Shown in pieces: positions 1 through 5,323 of a stretch of 6,876 nt of DNA; positions within the stretch are counted from its first letter, which is position 1, and each line of letters opens with the position of its first letter. The notes beneath the pieces were generated by a model, which did no database searches, was not told the DNA's origin, and worked only from the letters and a program-made list of their open reading frames with translations. Source of the DNA: CBDDRG01 sp051306415 (GTDB taxonomy: Bacteria; Pseudomonadota; Gammaproteobacteria; Pseudomonadales; Porticoccaceae); NCBI GenBank assembly GCA_051306415.1, contig JBPPNE010000210.1:1-6876 (forward strand), in the 5' to 3' direction. Both the position numbers and the translations under genes were made by a program.

Positions 1-1
1 T

Positions 2-190
2 GTCGACCGCGGCGGCGTTGCCCCCGAGCCCTGGCATTTGAGCTACCGGCCGCTGGCGCGCGATTTCCAGCGCTTGTTGAGCCCGGAGTTGGTCGCGCGG
101 ATGTTGAATCCGATCGACATCGCCCTCAAGACGGTGGTGATCGCTTCCCTGGAGGAAATTTTTGCCCGCTTTGTCCGTGTGCCAGATTGA
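2..190 (+). CDS. M15-family D-alanyl-D-alanine carboxypeptidase (VanY-like), C-terminal fragment
   Basis: This open frame enters from the left edge and stops at TGA 188-190, leaving the last 62 residues. Near its start it reads G-V-A-P-E-P-W-H-L-S-Y. That is the final active-site signature of M15B peptidases (VanY/DacB type), in which the Glu (fragment residue 9) is the catalytic base and the His (residue 12) is a zinc ligand. Family members are periplasmic or membrane-attached zinc D,D-carboxypeptidases that trim the terminal D-Ala from peptidoglycan stem peptides. The rest of the fragment is an ordinary helical tail. The N-terminus, the first zinc ligands and any signal peptide lie outside the window, so localisation and exact subfamily cannot be judged. 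The 51-nt gap to cysE contains a candidate promoter, so co-transcription is not required. Confidence 0.8.
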   Translation, partial: VDRGGVAPEPWHLSYRPLARDFQRLLSPELVARMLNPIDIALKTVVIASLEEIFARFVRVPD

Positions 191-215
191 AACCGGTGGC
201 GCGATCGGCCATAGT
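187..215 (+). promoter_or_regulatory. Candidate sigma70 promoter for cysE
   Basis: TTGAAA (187-192, 5 of 6 to consensus) is followed by a 17-nt spacer and CATAGT (210-215, 4 of 6). This predicts a transcript start near 222, about 20 nt before the cysE ATG. The -35 box overlaps the stop codon of the upstream peptidase gene. It is only a sequence match, but spacing and placement are good. Confidence 0.35.
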
Positions 216-241
216 CAGCAGCGTTTAAAGGGCCGCAAGCT

Positions 242-1060
242 ATGACCGTACGATGGAGTCATCCGGCGCAGAATCAGGATCCGCTGTGGCAGCAGATTTG
301 CGCTGAGGCGCGAGAGGCGGCCAGCCTGGAGCCCGCCCTCGCCAGTTATTTTCATACCGCGGTGCTGAGTCAGGAATCGCTGGAATCCGCGTTGATCCAC
401 AACCTTGCCGGCTTGCTGGGCAGCCCGGTGATTTCCGCGCTGGTCATTCGTCGCGTCTTTGTCGAGGCGATGGCCGCCGATTCCCGTATTGCGGCGAATA
501 TGCGGCGGGACATCCACGCTCACCGCGAGCGCGATCCGGCCTGCGACCGCTTTCTGATGCCACTGCTGTATTTCAAGGGCTTTCACGCGCTGCAGGTACA
601 TCGGGTGGCGCATTGGCTGTGGCGCAATCAGCGCCGCGCGCTCGCACTCTATTGGCAGAATCTGGGCTCCGAGATTTTCGCCGTCGATATTCACCCGGGG
701 GCGCGCATCGGCGGTGGCGTTATGCTCGATCATGCCACCGGCATCGTGATCGGCGAAACCGCGGTGGTGGAGGACGACGTCTCCATGCTGCACTCGGTCA
801 CCCTCGGTGGCACCGGCAACCAGATCGGTGACCGCCACCCGAAAATTCGCCGCGGCGTAATGATTGCAGCGGGAGCCAAAATCCTCGGCAATATTGAAAT
901 CGGCGCCGGTGCGAAGATCGGTGCTGGCAGCCTGGTGCTGAATCCGGTAGCGGCGCACACCACGGTGGTGGGTGTTCCAGCGAAACTGGTGACGGCGGCA
1001 GAAGTGGTTCCGGGGATAGCAAGGCATCAACAGCTCAATCACGACGGAGACCGGAATTGA
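242..1060 (+). CDS. cysE: Serine O-acetyltransferase CysE
   Basis: CysE transfers acetyl from acetyl-CoA to L-serine, giving O-acetylserine, the first step of cysteine synthesis in the cytoplasm. At 272 residues it is almost exactly the length of the E. coli enzyme (273). An N-terminal all-helical domain (about 1-145) precedes a left-handed beta-helix of hexapeptide repeats (about 146-248). With a constant offset of 6 from E. coli, the key residues are present: Asp98, Asp149, His164 (in M-L-D-H-A-T-G) and His199 (in D-R-H-P-K-I). The start ATG has AAAGGG at 227-232, 9 nt upstream. The 3' end overlaps dgkA by 4 nt. The C-terminus ends in Asp-Arg-Asn and lacks the terminal Ile that E. coli-type CysE inserts into the CysK active site, so a canonical cysteine synthase complex may not form. 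Family assignment is secure. Confidence 0.96.
   Translation: MTVRWSHPAQNQDPLWQQICAEAREAASLEPALASYFHTAVLSQESLESALIHNLAGLLGSPVISALVIRRVFVEAMAADSRIAANMRRDIHAHRERDPACDRFLMPLLYFKGFHALQVHRVAHWLWRNQRRALALYWQNLGSEIFAVDIHPGARIGGGVMLDHATGIVIGETAVVEDDVSMLHSVTLGGTGNQIGDRHPKIRRGVMIAAGAKILGNIEIGAGAKIGAGSLVLNPVAAHTTVVGVPAKLVTAAEVVPGIARHQQLNHDGDRN
1045..1059 (+). promoter_or_regulatory. Shine-Dalgarno and TTG start of dgkA inside the cysE 3' end
   Basis: CGGAGA (1045-1050) lies 6 nt before TTG (1057-1059). This TTG shares bases with the cysE stop TGA (1058-1060). The strong SD and the overlap favour this non-ATG start, with dgkA translation probably coupled to that of cysE. Confidence 0.6.
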
Positions 1061-1449
1061 CCCCGGAACACACAAGGCCCGGCTGGACTGGGGTACTCTA
1101 TCGTCGTCTGATCGCCTCCACCGGCTATTCGCTACAGGGTCTACTGGCCTGCTTTCGCCACGAAGAGGCGTTTCGGGTTGAAGTGGTGCTTGCGTTGGTA
1201 CTCGCGCCGGCGGCGTTCTGGATTGCCGAGAACCACCTTCAGTTGGCTGTGTTATTGAGCACTTTGCTGTTGGTGTTGATTGTCGAGTTGCTGAACTCCG
1301 CGGTGGAGTCGGTTGTCGATCTGTTCAGCCTGGAGCGCCACGAACTGGCGGGAAGGGCGAAAGACCAGGGCTCCGCGGCGGTGCTGTTGGCGATGGCGGT
1401 GGTTGTGTTGGTGTGGGGATTGCTGCTGTGGCAGAAATTCGCAGGTTGA
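1057..1449 (+). CDS. dgkA: Diacylglycerol kinase DgkA (integral membrane)
   Basis: DgkA is a small trimeric inner-membrane kinase that phosphorylates diacylglycerol to phosphatidic acid with ATP, recycling lipid released for example by glucan or LPS decoration. The 130-residue product aligns along its length with the 122-residue E. coli enzyme at an offset of 8. The catalytic and metal residues are kept: Glu36 (E28 in E. coli), Glu77 and Asn80 in I-V-E-L-L-N-S, Glu84 (the catalytic-base equivalent of E76), Asp88, and Lys102-Asp103 in G-R-A-K-D. Three transmembrane helices are visible at about 43-58, 62-83 and 107-126, after an amphipathic N-terminal helix. The start is TTG, chosen for its SD and the 4-nt overlap with cysE; no ATG alternative precedes the conserved region. 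Pairing with cysE looks like convenience transcription rather than a pathway link. Confidence 0.95.
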   Translation: MTPEHTRPGWTGVLYRRLIASTGYSLQGLLACFRHEEAFRVEVVLALVLAPAAFWIAENHLQLAVLLSTLLLVLIVELLNSAVESVVDLFSLERHELAGRAKDQGSAAVLLAMAVVVLVWGLLLWQKFAG

Positions 1450-1513
1450 GCGTTCTGGGCTAGGCGTCAATGACTTCGATAAAGAGCTGATGTACGCGCT
1501 GAGCTCGCAAGGT

Positions 1514-1537
1514 CTCCCCCGCAGTGTTCGGGGTGAG
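1514..1537 (+). other. Imperfect GC-rich hairpin between dgkA and the 180-aa gene
   Basis: CTC-CCCCG (1514-1521) can pair with CGGGG-T-GAG (1529-1537), giving 8 base pairs with one bulged T around the loop CAGTGTT. No T-run follows, so it is not a classical rho-independent terminator. It could attenuate or process the transcript, or be chance. The rest of the 125-nt gap (1450-1574) shows nothing I can name. Confidence 0.3.
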
Positions 1538-1574
1538 GTAGTCAGTAGCCACTGAAATCACGGCGGGTGGAATC

Positions 1575-2117
1575 ATGGATGAAACACGGATGGATGTCTT
1601 TTTTCGCGGCAAGGTCGCTTCCGGTCATCGCCCAGCGGATGTCAAAGAACGATTGAAGGAGTTATTCAAGGTTGATGACGAGCGGATCAACCAGTTGTTT
1701 TCCGGGCGTCCGGTGGCGATCCGCCGCAACCTCGATATCGATGCGGCCCGACGTTACCAGGAAGCTCTCGCCAAGGCCGGAGCCCTGGTCGAATTGCGCG
1801 CCACCGACAGCGCAGATACCGCGTCGCCGAGCCAGTCAGTCCCACCGGTTTCTTCGTCGCTGCCGCAACCTGTAGCGCAGCCGGTTCAAAATGCCACGGA
1901 GACAGCTGCCGTCACGCGGGGGTGGACGCTGACGCCCGTGGGCGCCGACCTGCTGCAACCGGAAGAGCGGTCCGCGGTGACGGTCACGGTGGTCGATATC
2001 GGCGCCCTCCAGATTGAGCCGCCGGGTGTCGAGCTGCTGAAGCCCGAGGAGCGCAAGCCGGTAGCGGTAGCCACCATCGACACGTCTGGATTAAGCCTCG
2101 ATTCAACTGTTGATTGA
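1575..2117 (+). CDS. Uncharacterised 180-aa protein with small N-terminal domain and tandem C-terminal repeat
   Basis: I do not recognise a named family. Residues 6-76 form a compact charged alpha/beta-looking domain (start F-F-R-G-K-V, core L-F-S-G-R-P-V-A-I-R-R-N-L, end A-G-A-L-V-E-L). It resembles N-terminal domains I associate with hypothetical proteobacterial proteins. Residues 77-115 are a low-complexity Ser/Pro/Gln/Ala linker. Residues 119-146 and 147-174 are two copies of a 28-residue unit: [LI]-x-P-x-G-[AV]-[DE]-L-L-x-P-E-E-R, then a Val/Thr stretch ending near D-x-[SG]. A third copy seems to begin at the very end. There is no signal peptide or membrane helix, so it is probably cytoplasmic. 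The ATG is preceded by only a weak SD (GGTGG, 1566-1570). A terminator begins 3 nt after the stop, so transcription probably ends here. Coding is supported by composition and the repeat; function is unknown. Confidence 0.8.
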   Translation: MDETRMDVFFRGKVASGHRPADVKERLKELFKVDDERINQLFSGRPVAIRRNLDIDAARRYQEALAKAGALVELRATDSADTASPSQSVPPVSSSLPQPVAQPVQNATETAAVTRGWTLTPVGADLLQPEERSAVTVTVVDIGALQIEPPGVELLKPEERKPVAVATIDTSGLSLDSTVD

Positions 2118-2120
2118 GGT

Positions 2121-2147
2121 TTGCGCCAACCCAGGCGCGTTTTTTTT
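2121..2147 (+). terminator. Rho-independent terminator
   Basis: GCGCC (2123-2127) pairs with GGCGC (2134-2138) around the loop AACCCA, extendable by a T-G wobble, and is followed by a run of eight T (2140-2147). It starts 3 nt after the stop of the 180-aa gene and separates the cysE-dgkA side from the porin operon. Confidence 0.85.
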
Positions 2148-2203
2148 AGCTAGCCACGAGGTTTGGTGCTTTCTGCTAGCCGCCATCGCTTACTTTGCAG
2201 ACC

Positions 2204-2217
2204 TTGATCCGCGTCAA
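2204..2217 (+). promoter_or_regulatory. FNR/ANR/DNR-type binding box
   Basis: TTGATCCGCGTCAA matches the FNR/ANR consensus TTGAT-N4-ATCAA at 9 of 10 defined positions, and fits the common pseudomonad form TTGAT-N4-GTCAA exactly. The flanking C and G extend the dyad to 16 bp. These sites are bound by oxygen-labile or NO-sensing Crp/FNR-family regulators. The upstream gene runs toward the box and ends in a terminator, so the box most likely acts rightward. Which family member binds cannot be told from the box. Confidence 0.6.
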
Positions 2218-2240
2218 GAACGCAAACGCCAGGTGGCGCT

Positions 2241-2252
2241 TATTCTCGATAA
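2241..2252 (+). promoter_or_regulatory. -10 element and predicted start of a class II FNR-type promoter
   Basis: TATTCT (2241-2246, 4 of 6 to TATAAT) sits so that a start at about 2252 places the centre of the FNR/ANR box (2210.5) at -41.5, the standard class II activation position. No good -35 hexamer replaces the box, as expected for an activator-dependent promoter. The geometry is seen directly; use in vivo is inferred. Confidence 0.45.
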
Positions 2253-2478
2253 CGCGCTCTGCGGTAACAGCCACCGTCATCTCTCGTTGATCGTCAGATC
2301 AGCCTTGAGCAGGCAGCATCTACTGTGGCTGCGACACCTCCAACAGGATTTCGGGTGAAGGCGTGGCGCTCCAGCGGATTCGCAAATCCAGGCGTTCAAG
2401 CCTTATCGGTTATCCAGCGGCTGATCTGCTGTCCGGGCAGCACATCTGCTTGCGAACAATAATGCAGATGATAGGCAA

Positions 2479-2507
2479 TTGTATTTAAGATCTAATAATA
2501 CTAAAAT
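2479..2507 (+). promoter_or_regulatory. Candidate sigma70 promoter for the porin gene
   Basis: TTGTAT (2479-2484) is followed by a 17-nt spacer and TAAAAT (2502-2507), inside the most AT-rich patch of the window. It predicts a start near 2514 and a leader of about 95 nt. This could be the housekeeping promoter of the porin operon, alongside the upstream oxygen-regulated one. Confidence 0.4.
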
Positions 2508-2560
2508 CCCTACGTCTAACCACAGCCCTCAGCATCCACATTAGACCGTATTCACTATTT

Positions 2561-2587
2561 ACGGGCATCGTTAGTCGATGTGCCCGT
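2561..2587 (+). other. Stable 5'-UTR hairpin just upstream of the porin SD
   Basis: ACGGGCA (2561-2567) pairs perfectly with TGCCCGT (2581-2587). An inner TCG/CGA stem with a two-base bulge and the loop TTAGT can extend it. It ends 8 nt before the SD AAGGA (2596-2600), which lies 8 nt before the porin ATG. There is no T-run, so an mRNA-stabilising or translation-control structure is likelier than a terminator. Confidence 0.5.
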
Positions 2588-2608
2588 CAACCTTGAAGGA
2601 TATCTCAC

Positions 2609-3847
2609 ATGAACAAATCTCTGCTCACCATTGCGCTGGGCTCCATGCTGGTGTTCGGCCCACAAGCCTACGCAGACTCGTTACCTTTGCCGGCATCGCC
2701 TACCATGGCCGACGTGGTTCGATTGCTGCAGCAACAGCAAGCGGAAATCGAGGCGCTGAAGGCTGAGCTTCGCAAAACGGATAACAAAGTCGAGGCCACC
2801 GCAACCGCCGTCGAGGAGACGGCCAGCAAAGTCCAGAATGTTGCGGGGCCGGATTCTACCTATGCCAAGGTGGCCGACGTCGCCCAACGCACCCACGTTG
2901 GCGGTTATGGCGAGATTCACTACAACAACAAGAAAAACGGTGGCACCGATGAGATCGACCTCCATCGATTTGTGATGTTCCTGGGGCACAAATTCACTGA
3001 CGATGTGCTCTTTTTCTCCGAGATCGAAATCGAGCATTCGATCGCCGGCGAAGGCAAAAAGGGAGAAGCTGAACTTGAGCAAGCCTATATTGATTGGGAT
3101 TACGCCGACAACCATGGCGCCAAGCTGGGACTTTTTCTGATTCCCGTCGGCATCCTGAATGAAACCCATGAGCCGGATACCTTCTATGGCGTCGAGCGCA
3201 ACAACGTCGAGCGCAATATCATCCCGGCCACCTGGTGGGAATCCGGGGTGATGCTCGATGGCCAGATCGCGCCCGGGTTTAGCTATGATATCGGCGTGCA
3301 TAGCGGGTTCAAAAACGATGCGACCGGCAGTAAGGCGTTTGACATTCGCGGTGGACGTCAGAAGTCCTCGGAGGCCGTCGCCGAGGCGCTGGCTTATACC
3401 GGGCGCCTCAAATACACCGGCGTGCCTGGCCTTGAACTGGCCGTTGCGGTGAGTTACCAAGAGGATCTGTTGCAGGGGTTAGGCGCAGACAAGGCGCCGG
3501 CGACCCTGTACGAAACGCACGCCGTCTACCAGACGGGTCCGTTTGGTTTGCGCGCCCTCTACGCCCGCTGGGATATAGACAACGACCAGGCCGAAGCCAT
3601 CGGTAGGGACGAGCAGACCGGTTGGTACGTCGAGCCATCCTACAGGCTGACGCCACGATTCGGGGTGTTTGCCCGCTACAGCCAGTGGGACACCGCGGCC
3701 GGCGGCAGCGCGGACACCGAGGTGGATCAATTTGATATTGGTGTCAACTTCTGGCTGGTGGAGCATGTTGTGCTGAAGGCCGATTTGATTGATCAGAGCA
3801 ATGGCACCGGGGATTCGTTCAACCTCGGTATCGGCTGGAGTTTCTAG
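2609..3847 (+). CDS. Outer-membrane porin, phosphate-selective porin O/P-like family
   Basis: A 412-residue secreted beta-barrel protein. Residues 1-22 are a signal peptide ending A-Y-A. Residues 33-77 (L-L-Q-Q-Q-Q-A-E-I-E-A-L-K-A-E-L) form a predicted periplasmic coiled coil, often a trimerisation segment in such porins. From about 97 (V-G-G-Y-G-E-I-H-Y) to the end, alternating strands make the barrel, closing with I-G-W-S-F; the terminal Phe is the Bam recognition signal. The central I-P-V-G-I-L-N-E-T-H-E-P and N-I-I-P-A-T-W-W-E-S-G segments (178-213) match what I know of OprO/OprP-like porins. The barrel is rich in Asp and Glu, which argues against assuming phosphate as substrate. SD AAGGA sits 8 nt before the ATG. 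It is probably first in an operon with the FMN-binding and PepSY genes; no terminator is visible in the 84-nt gap. Confidence 0.85.
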   Translation: MNKSLLTIALGSMLVFGPQAYADSLPLPASPTMADVVRLLQQQQAEIEALKAELRKTDNKVEATATAVEETASKVQNVAGPDSTYAKVADVAQRTHVGGYGEIHYNNKKNGGTDEIDLHRFVMFLGHKFTDDVLFFSEIEIEHSIAGEGKKGEAELEQAYIDWDYADNHGAKLGLFLIPVGILNETHEPDTFYGVERNNVERNIIPATWWESGVMLDGQIAPGFSYDIGVHSGFKNDATGSKAFDIRGGRQKSSEAVAEALAYTGRLKYTGVPGLELAVAVSYQEDLLQGLGADKAPATLYETHAVYQTGPFGLRALYARWDIDNDQAEAIGRDEQTGWYVEPSYRLTPRFGVFARYSQWDTAAGGSADTEVDQFDIGVNFWLVEHVVLKADLIDQSNGTGDSFNLGIGWSF

Positions 3848-3931
3848 CTCGCGCATGCGGGGACTTCGTGGCACTAACGATTTTCACGGAACTTTTCAGG
3901 TTTGTGCAAGCAGTACGGTGACACGAGGGGA

Positions 3932-4483
3932 ATGGTTCTGACTTTGAAGAAATCAATTTGCGTTGCTGTCTGGTGGCTTTTGCTGCTGCCGGAGATTGCC
4001 CAAGCCAAGGGTACCGATCTGCAGCCCGAGCAGTTTCTCGCGGAGGCGTTCGGCGGCGGCCAAACCGGGGTATCAATGCTCTGGTTGAACGAGGAGCAGC
4101 GTCAGCAAGCCGAGCGGATACTCAATCATCCGCTCGGCTTGCTGCGGGTTCGCTACTGGCGGCAGGGCATGGCGACCGCCTGGATTCTGGATGAGATCGG
4201 CAAAACCGAGCCCATTACCATCGGGGTCGTGGTGCGGGACGGCGCCATCGCACAGATTCGGGTGTTGGCATTCCGCGAGAGCCGCGGCGACGAAATCCGC
4301 CATGCGTTCTTCACTCGCCAGTTTCTCGGCGTCGGTCTAACCGGTGATTCCAACGAGCTCGATGGCACCGTTGATGGTATCACCGGGGCCACGCTGTCAG
4401 TGCGTGCGATGCGTAAGGTTGCTCGCCTTGCGCTCTATTTCCATTCATTGGTCGTGGCCGATGCGGCGCCAGCCGACCAATAA
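3932..4483 (+). CDS. Periplasmic FMN-binding domain protein (covalently flavinylated type)
   Basis: With ATG 3932 the product has 183 residues: a signal peptide or N-terminal anchor (K-K-S-I-C-V-A-V-W-W-L-L-L-L, likely cleaved after A-Q-A at 25), a helical linker, and a C-terminal FMN_bind domain (about 90-172) of the RnfG/NqrC/NosR type. The motif D-G-I-T-G-A-T (148-154) fits D-x-x-[ST]-G-A-[ST], in which ApbE attaches FMN through phosphoester to the last Thr, here Thr154. The R-G-D-E-I-R...F...Q-F-L-G stretch before it is also typical. The likely role is one-electron relay in the periplasm. The start is uncertain: GAGG (3925-3928) is close to ATG 3932; TTG 3944 (giving M-K-K-S-I) and TTG 3902 (193 aa) are alternatives. 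The 3' end overlaps the PepSY gene by 23 nt. No apbE is in the window. Confidence 0.87.
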   Translation: MVLTLKKSICVAVWWLLLLPEIAQAKGTDLQPEQFLAEAFGGGQTGVSMLWLNEEQRQQAERILNHPLGLLRVRYWRQGMATAWILDEIGKTEPITIGVVVRDGAIAQIRVLAFRESRGDEIRHAFFTRQFLGVGLTGDSNELDGTVDGITGATLSVRAMRKVARLALYFHSLVVADAAPADQ

Positions 4484-5210
4484 ACGTAACGATGCCCTGA
4501 AACGCTGGCACCGCCGCATCGGCCTGACTGCGGCGTTGTTTGTGCTGGTGCTCGCCGCCACCGGGTTTTGTCTGAACCACAGTGGCCATTGGCAGTGGGA
4601 TCGGCTGGCGTTGCGCTCGCCACTCCTGTTGCGCTGGTATGGCATTGCACTACCTGGCGAAATTGATGGCTACCCGCTGGATCAGAGCTGGCTGAGTCAA
4701 CTCGGTGGCAAGCTGTTTCTCGACCTTCGGTCAGTGGGAGATTGCCAGGGCTCGCTGGTTGGCGCGCTGCGAACCGAGGAGCAGATCATCGTCGCCTGCA
4801 CCGGCGAACTTGTGCTGTTCACCCACAGTGGCGAGGTGATCGAGCGCATCGGCAGCGCTCATTCGCTGCCGACACCCGTCGAGCGCATCGGCGGCGGCGC
4901 TGGCCAGTTATTTCTGCAGGCGCGGGCGCAGCACTTTACCTCGGCCCTCGATGCATTGACCTTCATCGCCGTCGCCGCGCCGGCAGGAGTTTCGTGGTCG
5001 GCGGCGCAACCGCTGCCCGCCCGGCTCACAGTGTCACTGGCGCCCTTCGTGGCGGGCGACTCGATCACGCTGGAGCGCATTCTTCTGGATATCCACAGCG
5101 GACGCATTCTGGGCAGCTGGGGAATCTACCTCGTGGATGCCATGGCTGGACTGTTTGTGCTTCTCGCAATCACTGGCGTCATCGCCTGGCGACGCGGCGA
5201 CCGCAGCTAG
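4461..5210 (+). CDS. PepSY-associated TM protein, probable electron-transfer partner of the FMN protein
   Basis: The start is ATG 4461 inside the end of the FMN gene; a longer reading from 4344 would only add residues read out of frame from that gene. The 249-residue product begins with a basic segment and R-W-H-R-R-I-G-L (16-22), leading into helix 1 (about 20-38) that ends T-G-F-C-L-N-H. A periplasmic domain (about 41-220) follows, with Cys94 and Cys113 as a possible disulfide. Near the end, D-I-H-S-G-R-I-L-G precedes helix 2 (about 222-243) closing with A-I-T-G-V-I-A-W-R-R. This is the pattern of PepSY_TM proteins (H-x-x-x-G at entry, L-H-S/T-G-R before the last helix). His17 and His40 flank helix 1 and could bind heme, which is speculation. 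No strong SD is seen, so translation is probably coupled to the FMN gene. Confidence 0.8.
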   Translation: MRRQPTNKRNDALKRWHRRIGLTAALFVLVLAATGFCLNHSGHWQWDRLALRSPLLLRWYGIALPGEIDGYPLDQSWLSQLGGKLFLDLRSVGDCQGSLVGALRTEEQIIVACTGELVLFTHSGEVIERIGSAHSLPTPVERIGGGAGQLFLQARAQHFTSALDALTFIAVAAPAGVSWSAAQPLPARLTVSLAPFVAGDSITLERILLDIHSGRILGSWGIYLVDAMAGLFVLLAITGVIAWRRGDRS

Positions 5211-5294
5211 AAAATCTCTCGGAAACCTTGCTGGCTGGTTCCAGCGACAGCAACGCCTTCGCCTTGCCGTGCTTGGTGTGTGCCGACCCTGCGC

Positions 5295-5323
5295 TCAACA
5301 AACCATTATCCGCGCGGTCTAAT
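5295..5323 (+). promoter_or_regulatory. Candidate sigma70 promoter for the oxidoreductase gene
   Basis: TCAACA (5295-5300, 4 of 6) is followed by 17 nt and TCTAAT (5318-5323, 5 of 6 to TATAAT). It predicts a start near 5330 and a leader of about 60 nt. The -10 lies inside the left arm of the palindrome at 5317-5332, so a bound regulator would block it. Confidence 0.4.

Larger units (their letters stand above)
2148..2608 (+). other. 461-nt non-coding regulatory region upstream of the porin gene
   Basis: I find no convincing gene here on either strand. It holds an FNR/ANR-type box (2204-2217) with a matching -10 (2241-2246), a TGATC-N4-GATCA inverted repeat (2288-2301), short potential stems GCAGC/GCTGC (2313-2317 with 2328-2332) and TGCTG/CAGCA (2427-2431 with 2438-2442), and an AT-rich patch (about 2455-2510) with a second promoter-like element. 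A strong hairpin (2561-2587) precedes the porin SD. If transcription starts near 2252, the porin mRNA has a leader of about 357 nt, or a separate small RNA is made. None of the internal stems has a T-run, so no internal terminator is visible. Confidence 0.6.

Noticed and set aside
215..1075. 286-aa open frame on the minus strand opposite cysE
   Set aside because: It is an antisense shadow of a clearly identified gene: composition is rich in His, Arg and Gln, no domain is recognisable, and it runs past both ends of cysE without its own SD.
2288..2301. TGATC-GTCA-GATCA inverted repeat as a second FNR box
   Set aside because: It is a perfect dyad, but the half-sites do not align with TTGAT-N4-ATCAA at the correct spacing, so I do not call it an FNR site.
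2110..2358. 82-aa open frame on the plus strand in the intergenic region
   Set aside because: It starts inside the previous gene, reads through a strong rho-independent terminator and over the FNR-type box, and has no SD or recognisable sequence.
2363..2488. 41-codon GTG-initiated frame in the porin leader
   Set aside because: AAGG is only 1 nt from the GTG, the product is unremarkable, and it ends in the AT-rich promoter patch. Nothing supports translation.
2681..3460. 259-aa open frame on the minus strand opposite the porin
   Set aside because: The sense frame has a signal peptide, coiled coil and barrel features; the antisense reading has no recognisable domain and results from high GC codon bias.
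5230..5245. GCTGG/CCAGC stem after the PepSY gene as a terminator
   Set aside because: Only 5 base pairs and no T-run follow, so I cannot support a rho-independent terminator here.
5137..5322. 61-aa frame spanning the PepSY 3' end and intergenic region
   Set aside because: Out of frame with the PepSY gene over its conserved last helix, no SD, and it runs into the -10/palindrome region.
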